This document shows positions 31,138 through 34,988 of a stretch of DNA of 34,988 nucleotides, piece by piece. Every line of letters begins with the position of its first letter. Within the stretch, counting starts at the first letter, position 1. The stretch is taken from NCBI RefSeq assembly GCF_000980885.2, contig NZ_LBDA02000027.1:1-34988 (forward strand), written 5' to 3'. The translations under genes and the position numbers were made by a program. This DNA is from Streptomyces malaysiense (GTDB taxonomy: Bacteria; Actinomycetota; Actinomycetes; Streptomycetales; Streptomycetaceae). Below the pieces are notes generated by a model. It saw only the letters and a program-made list of their open reading frames with translations, was not told the DNA's origin and did no database searches.

Positions 31138-32526
31138 TCAGACGTCATCGCGGGACCGGAATCGTTCGGTGACGAGCAGCGCGGTCAGTGAGAGCGGCCC
31201 GAGCAGCACCAGGCCCGCGGTGCCCCTGAGGACAGTGTTGAGCACGTGGGCATCGGGAGCCGCGGTCGCCGCGTTCGAGCTGACGGCCTTCACGATGGTG
31301 ACGGTGACCGCGACGCCGATCGCGCCCGCCAGGATCAGGCAGGTCAGGACCATGCCGGAGGCGGTTGCCCGCTGCTGCGGAGGCGCGTACGCCTGCGTGG
31401 CCACATTTGTCAGTGCCCAGTTGAGTCCGGTGCTCGCCCCCACCACGAAGAGCACCATGGTGTAGAGCCACAGCGGCTGAATGAACGTCAACACCAGCAG
31501 GGCGACGGATCCGGTCACCGCACCGAACACCATGAGGACCTCTGGCCGCCGGCGCTCGGTAAGTCGCCCCGCCCAGTAACTGGCTGAGGCGTTGCCACCC
31601 GACAGGGCCAGGAAGATCAGCCCGGCATGGACGGGAGACAGGCCACGTACCTGCTGGAGGTACAGCGCGCTGAGAACCGAGACCACGAAAAGGACCACGT
31701 TGAACACCGCGCCGGCGGCCGTGACCACGGTGAACGGTACGTGCCGCAGCAACGCCGGATCGAGAAGCGGATCCTTCGCCCGTCGTTCCACAAGGCAGAA
31801 CGCGGTCAGCAGGACGAGTCCGGCCATGAGCAACGTGACTGTAGGAGCTGAGGCCCACCCCCATGCCTCTCCCTGACCTACGCCCAGCATGACGCAGACC
31901 AGACCCGCGGCGACGGTGAACACACCAGGCGTGTCGAGACTTCGCGGCGCCGACTCGTCGCGGTTCTCCGGCACGTGGCGCAGCAGAAGGCCTGCGGTGA
32001 TCACGCACAGCGGTACGTTCAGGAAGAACACACCACGCCAGCTCACATGCTCGGCGAACATCCCACCGACGAACGGGCCGATCACGGTACCCAGCGCGCC
32101 GAAGCCCAGCACCGTGCCGACCGCACGCGCCTGGAGTCCGCCCTCGAAGCCCGCCGCCGTGAGCGCCACCGCGACAGGGAGCATCATCGCCGCGCCGATT
32201 CCGAGGGCCACACACCCGATCACGAGCCACACCGGGCTCTGCGCGATTCCGCAGAACACCGAGACCACGGCGAACCATCCGAGGCCGATCACAACCACCG
32301 TGCGTCGACCACGCTGGTCAGCCAGGCGCCCCGCGACCATCATCAGCGTCCCGAGCGAGAGCAGGTAGCCGCTGACCACCCATTGCAGTCTCACCGGCGT
32401 GGTGCCCAGGTCACCGGCGATCACGGGCAGCATCAGATTCAGGGCGAACCAGTTCATCTGCACGAGGAGGACGGCCAGCGAGCCGGCCGCGACCAGGCTG
32501 CGCTCACGGCCACGGAAACCGATCAC
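31138..32526 (-). CDS. MFS efflux transporter, DHA2-like (14 helices)
   Basis: A 462-residue major facilitator with about 14 hydrophobic segments. The DHA2/drug-proton antiporter marks are visible: NLMLPVIAGDLGTTPVRLQWVV near the N-terminus, the loop-2/3 motif GRLADQRGRRTVVVIG, and motif C-like GFGALGTVIGPFVGGMF. The GTG at 32526 is chosen because the transmembrane pattern starts right after it; the ribosome site is weak (GGTGGCGG), so a nearby start is possible. It diverges from a TetR gene, a common efflux/repressor pair. It is more likely to export a toxic compound than to import hydroxyproline. The gene ends in SRDDV. Confidence 0.88.
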   Translation of the reverse strand: MIGFRGRERSLVAAGSLAVLLVQMNWFALNLMLPVIAGDLGTTPVRLQWVVSGYLLSLGTLMMVAGRLADQRGRRTVVVIGLGWFAVVSVFCGIAQSPVWLVIGCVALGIGAAMMLPVAVALTAAGFEGGLQARAVGTVLGFGALGTVIGPFVGGMFAEHVSWRGVFFLNVPLCVITAGLLLRHVPENRDESAPRSLDTPGVFTVAAGLVCVMLGVGQGEAWGWASAPTVTLLMAGLVLLTAFCLVERRAKDPLLDPALLRHVPFTVVTAAGAVFNVVLFVVSVLSALYLQQVRGLSPVHAGLIFLALSGGNASASYWAGRLTERRRPEVLMVFGAVTGSVALLVLTFIQPLWLYTMVLFVVGASTGLNWALTNVATQAYAPPQQRATASGMVLTCLILAGAIGVAVTVTIVKAVSSNAATAAPDAHVLNTVLRGTAGLVLLGPLSLTALLVTERFRSRDDV

Positions 32527-33138
32527 CGCCGGACCACCGCCACCATGCCGCCTCGCCCGCGACTGCGCCTGATACCGAGTCCCGGCGGATCGCCGAGCGG
32601 TACCCCTTGTCCCCCTCCGTTCGAAACCGGCTCCCGCGGCCGGGCAAGCCCCGCCCTCAGCCAGTCCATGAACACCACTGCGCCGTCCGCAGGAATCCCC
32701 TCGGAGCGGGGGCCTCGCGACGATCACTTCCGGTTTCCGCCTCGTGCCCTCCCGGCCAGTCCGTCATGGCTGCCATGGTGACATCACACGATGCCCGTCC
32801 CTCCGGTGACGGGGCCGAGGACTACTCCGGCCGCGCAGCCGTGGCCAAACAGTCGCTTCACGAACCGAGCAAGGCTCATGACCAAGCGCCGTTCGACGGG
32901 AATGGCCGCTTTCCGGTCCTCCGCAAGAAGCAATTCCGGCACCGTACGGCGGAGCCGGGTCCTGTGCCGGACAACGGTCGCGAAGTCTGTGGTAGGACGA
33001 GAGGCGTCGTCAACCGGAGCTCGGTAGTGGTCGACCACTCGTAGAGCCATGAGCATCGACCTTCCCCAGCTACGGCACACGGGATCAGCCCTGCATCGCA
33101 AGATCTCTTCGATCTCGTCACGAAAGGAAGTTTCCAAG
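32527..33138. other. Long divergent intergenic region
   Basis: This 0.6-kb gap between the MFS and TetR genes holds a perfect 14-bp palindrome at 33026-33039 and the AAGGAAG ribosome site of the TetR gene (33124-33130). Open frames on both strands (for example minus strand about 32784-33052, ALRVVDHYRAPVDDASRP) have no recognised family. The region may contain remnants, but I cannot support a gene. Confidence 0.35.
33026..33039. promoter_or_regulatory. Perfect 14-bp palindrome, candidate TetR operator
   Basis: AGTGGTCGACCACT is fully self-complementary, 100 bases before the TetR start and in the gap shared with the MFS gene. Size and symmetry suit a TetR dimer. It is far from the MFS start (500 bases), so its control of that gene would require a long leader. 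Confidence 0.4.
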
Positions 33139-33717
33139 ATGACGCAATTCGATGAGGATGCGGCATTGGAAGCGGCAACAAATATGTTCTGGCAGCAGGG
33201 AATCGAGAATACCGATATCCGCGATGTCGCGGAGGCGACGGGCATCGCCAGCGAAACACTGACCCTGCGTTACGGCGACAGGCAACAGCTTTTCGCCATC
33301 GCCCTCCGCCGCTATGTCGACCGGCACTCCATCCCGACGTTCTCCAGACTGTCGGGAGCAGAGGAAGGCCTTCCGGCGATCGAGGCTCACTTCGAGTCCC
33401 TCATCCAGCGAGGCGAGACAGGCCCCCTGGTGGGGTGCGGATGCCTGATCACCAATGCGCACGCCAGCCCGGAAGCGTCCCGAGATGACGTCAACGAGCT
33501 TCTCCAGTCCCATCATCGCCAACTCTGTGAGGCGGTGCGCAACGTACTGGCGGTGGCCATGACCAAGGGCCAGATTCGGAGCACTCTGGATCTGGACGCC
33601 ACCGCCGAAGCACTGACACTTCTCGCCTACGGAGTGAATCTGCGGTCTCGTGTCGGCGCTGACGCCGACACCCTGCGACGGGCGGTGGCCACCGTCATCG
33701 GCGGTCTGAAGACCTGA
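33139..33717 (+). CDS. TetR-family transcriptional regulator
   Basis: A 192-residue TetR protein. The helix-turn-helix at about 5-50 has ALEAATNMFWQQGIENTDIRD, here seen as ALEAATNMFWQQG and TDIRDVAEATGIA, followed by LTLRYGDRQQLFAIALRRYV. The ligand domain carries VGCGCLITNAH, as in the YcdC-like/AcrR C-terminal subgroup. The ATG at 33139 follows AAGGAAG eight bases upstream; an in-frame ATG at 33049 has no ribosome site. The first 120 bases are visibly less GC-rich than neighbouring genes, suggesting acquisition. It diverges from the MFS transporter and probably represses it. Confidence 0.9.
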   Translation: MTQFDEDAALEAATNMFWQQGIENTDIRDVAEATGIASETLTLRYGDRQQLFAIALRRYVDRHSIPTFSRLSGAEEGLPAIEAHFESLIQRGETGPLVGCGCLITNAHASPEASRDDVNELLQSHHRQLCEAVRNVLAVAMTKGQIRSTLDLDATAEALTLLAYGVNLRSRVGADADTLRRAVATVIGGLKT

Positions 33718-33799
33718 GCGGGGTCGGGGGCCTGGCGCGGTGGCCGCTGCTCCGTATCCGGCCCCCGCAGCTTCAAAACGGACACGCGTTGCGCAGGCC

Positions 33800-34171
33800 G
33801 CCGGCAAGCGTCCGCCAGGAGGGCCGCCCCCGGCTCACCACTCGTCACGGGGACCTTCCGGGCGTCCGGAGTGAGCTGGTCGAGCAGCGCGTGATCGGTC
33901 TCGCCGGCGAGCCTCAGCAAGTCGGGCACCAGGTCCTCGCGCAGCGCACAGCAGGCGCAGTCGTTCACCAGCGGCACGTCACCGCCGCTCAGCAGTCCGC
34001 CGGCATCGCGCACCGTCCGATGGACCGCGCTGTCGACCGCGGATGTGAGGTCGTGGTGCGGGGCCACTGAGCCGGGGACCTCCGCAGGATCTCCTCGACC
34101 GCGGCCCGGCGGACGTCAGCATGCGGCCCTCCGACGATTGCGACCGGCAGCCGGCGGCGGTTTCCGCTCAT
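33800..34171 (-). pseudogene. CobW/COG0523 zinc-related GTPase, truncated
   Basis: [20 protein letters not shown] (ATG at 34169-34171) begins like Streptomyces CobW-type proteins, then after a frameshift near 34075 continues as [18 protein letters not shown] and [21 protein letters not shown]. CxCC (here CACC) is the metal-binding signature of COG0523 GTPases. After that comes LLDQLTPDARKVPVTSGEP, which in relatives lies much further along, so the middle has been deleted, and the C-terminus is missing. Such genes are usually controlled by Zur together with zinc-free ribosomal protein paralogues, whose fragments lie next door. Confidence 0.7.
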
Positions 34172-34175
34172 TTCT

Positions 34176-34262
34176 CGTTCCGTTGGCGTCCGTGAGACGG
34201 TTGACGCGATCGGCATCGAGGCCGCGGTGGCGCGCATCCGCGCCCGAGGAGGAACGGTCTGA
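34176..34262 (+). pseudogene. rpmB: Ribosomal protein L28, C-terminal fragment
   Basis: The last 25 or so codons read [21 protein letters not shown] then GTV and stop at 34260-34262. This matches the end of L28 ([17 protein letters not shown]). The rest of the gene, its promoter and any Zur site are missing; the fragment abuts the CobW start from the opposite side. Confidence 0.65.
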
Positions 34263-34566
34263 CGGCCGAGAAGAGCAAGATCGCGAAGAATGGGAAGCGA
34301 CGCCTCGTGGTGGCCCGCTGCGCCGCGCGCCGGGCCGCACTGAAAGTGCTCGCCGCCTCCCCCGGAACCTCCGACGAGGACCGTGCCGCAGCCCAGCGGG
34401 AGCTGCGCCGACAGCCCGCGACGCCGGTGCCACCCGCCTGCGCAACCGCGACGCCGTGGACGGCCGCCCGCGCGGTCACCTGCGCGCCTTCGGACTGTCC
34501 CGCATCCGCGTAAGGGAGACGGCCCACTCGGGCGAGTTGCCCGGCGTGACCAAGAGCAGTTGGTGA
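34259..34566 (+). pseudogene. rpsN: Ribosomal protein S14 paralogue, frameshifted
   Basis: From about 34262 the frame reads [20 protein letters not shown] then [20 protein letters not shown] and [11 protein letters not shown], matching the N-terminal two thirds of the zinc-free (C-minus) S14 of Streptomyces (MAKKSKIAKNEKR...). Near 34415 one base is lost; the next frame continues [20 protein letters not shown] and [10 protein letters not shown] up to GVTKSSW and the stop at 34564-34566, the true S14 end. The start codon position is CTG, not ATG or GTG. Start loss and frameshift make it non-functional. It overlaps the L28 stop, as in an operon. Confidence 0.8.
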
Positions 34567-34632
34567 ACCTCGGAGCCTGCCGCACGGACATCTGACGTCC
34601 TCACGCGCCGTGCGGCCGGACGGACTCCGGGT

Positions 34633-34665
34633 GTCCCGCACGCGGACGGTGTCCGCGTGCGGGAC
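34633..34665. terminator. Perfect 15-bp hairpin terminator
   Basis: GTCCCGCACGCGGAC and GTCCGCGTGCGGGAC are perfect complements around a GGT loop. The hairpin lies between the convergent S14 remnant and the secreted-protein gene (stop at 34687) and can end transcripts from both. Confidence 0.88.
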
Positions 34666-34686
34666 GATGCGTTCATCCCAGGCGCA

Positions 34687-34988
34687 TCAGCTGGTCGTCA
34701 GGGCGGTGTCGTCCACGACGAAGCTGGTCTGGAGCGAGTAGTCCTCCACGCCCTTGAACTTCAGGGTGACCGTCTGGCCCGCCAGCGAGGACAGGTCGAA
34801 GGTCTTCAGGACGTAGCCCGACGCCTTGTTCAGGTTCGAGTAGGTCGCGAGGGTGGTCGAACCGGCGGTGACCGTCAGCTTGTCGTACGCGGTGCTGCTG
34901 GTGGTCTCGGCGGTGTCGATGTGCAGGTAGAAGGTCAGGGACGCCTTGCAGCCCGCGGGGATCGTCACCGACTGGGACAGGGTGTCGG
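34687..34988 (-). CDS. C-terminus of a secreted hydrolase-like protein (partial)
   Basis: About 100 C-terminal residues are in the window; the gene continues beyond its right end. [20 protein letters not shown], then [40 protein letters not shown] and [13 protein letters not shown] form a beta-sandwich repeat unit often found at the C-terminus of secreted Streptomyces proteases and other exoenzymes. The catalytic part is not visible, so the activity cannot be named. A further exoprotease next to a collagenase locus would be in keeping with protein scavenging, but that is conjecture. Confidence 0.7.
   Translation of the reverse strand, partial: DTLSQSVTIPAGCKASLTFYLHIDTAETTSSTAYDKLTVTAGSTTLATYSNLNKASGYVLKTFDLSSLAGQTVTLKFKGVEDYSLQTSFVVDDTALTTS

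Noticed and set aside
32784..33245. Minus-strand open frame in the MFS/TetR gap as a small gene.
   Set aside because: It overlaps the start of the well-supported TetR gene and has no recognised family or ribosome site.
1..34988. CRISPR arrays, tRNA or rRNA genes.
   Set aside because: I found no regularly spaced repeats and no cloverleaf or rRNA-like sequence while reading. A dedicated tRNA search was not possible.

Overview
The window is high-GC DNA with the codon use, Shine-Dalgarno sites and protein families of a Streptomyces or close actinomycete. The many insertion-sequence remnants, broken genes and catabolic accessory operons suggest a chromosome-arm region rather than the core. This assignment is inferred from sequence character alone.

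Left part (1-5560): an insertion-sequence graveyard (IS1182-, IS3- and IS701-type transposase fragments), an intact rhomboid protease, a frameshifted DUF721-like gene, and a small unit of a membrane-anchored Mrr-type nuclease with a tiny membrane protein. Between these lie stretches of decayed coding sequence. Next (5562-11419) is an acyl-CoA catabolic operon: an IclR regulator, two class III CoA-transferases and two acyl-CoA dehydrogenases, with a perfect 16-bp palindrome in front of the operon. An ornithine-cyclodeaminase-family gene and a Tat/lipobox multicopper oxidase follow; the oxidase ends in a strong terminator.

The centre (14632-30368) is the most interesting part: an apparent collagen / hydroxyproline utilisation island. 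A GntR regulator diverges from an operon of a DapA-family deaminase, 4-hydroxyproline 2-epimerase and alpha-ketoglutarate semialdehyde dehydrogenase. Beyond a dead transposase, a three-gene operon facing the other way encodes the subunits of a D-hydroxyproline dehydrogenase-type oxidase (FAD/BFD-[2Fe-2S] subunit, small [2Fe-2S] subunit, DadA-like FAD subunit). Together these cover the route 4-hydroxy-L-proline -> D-isomer -> pyrroline-4-hydroxy-2-carboxylate -> alpha-ketoglutarate semialdehyde -> alpha-ketoglutarate. The oxidase operon lies behind an XRE-cupin regulator, a near-consensus promoter and a 16-bp operator-like site that occurs three times. Beyond a LysR gene come a secreted M9 collagenase and a Xaa-Pro aminopeptidase, which would supply imino-acid-rich peptides. 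Between those two lie the ruins of a trans-3-hydroxyproline route (dehydratase and OCD-type reductase pseudogenes).

Right part (30370-34988): a frameshifted ABC ATPase, a TetR/MFS efflux pair, the relic of a zinc-independent ribosomal protein locus (CobW, L28 and S14 fragments), a perfect terminator hairpin, and the C-terminus of a secreted protein that runs off the window. No tRNA, rRNA or CRISPR array was seen.
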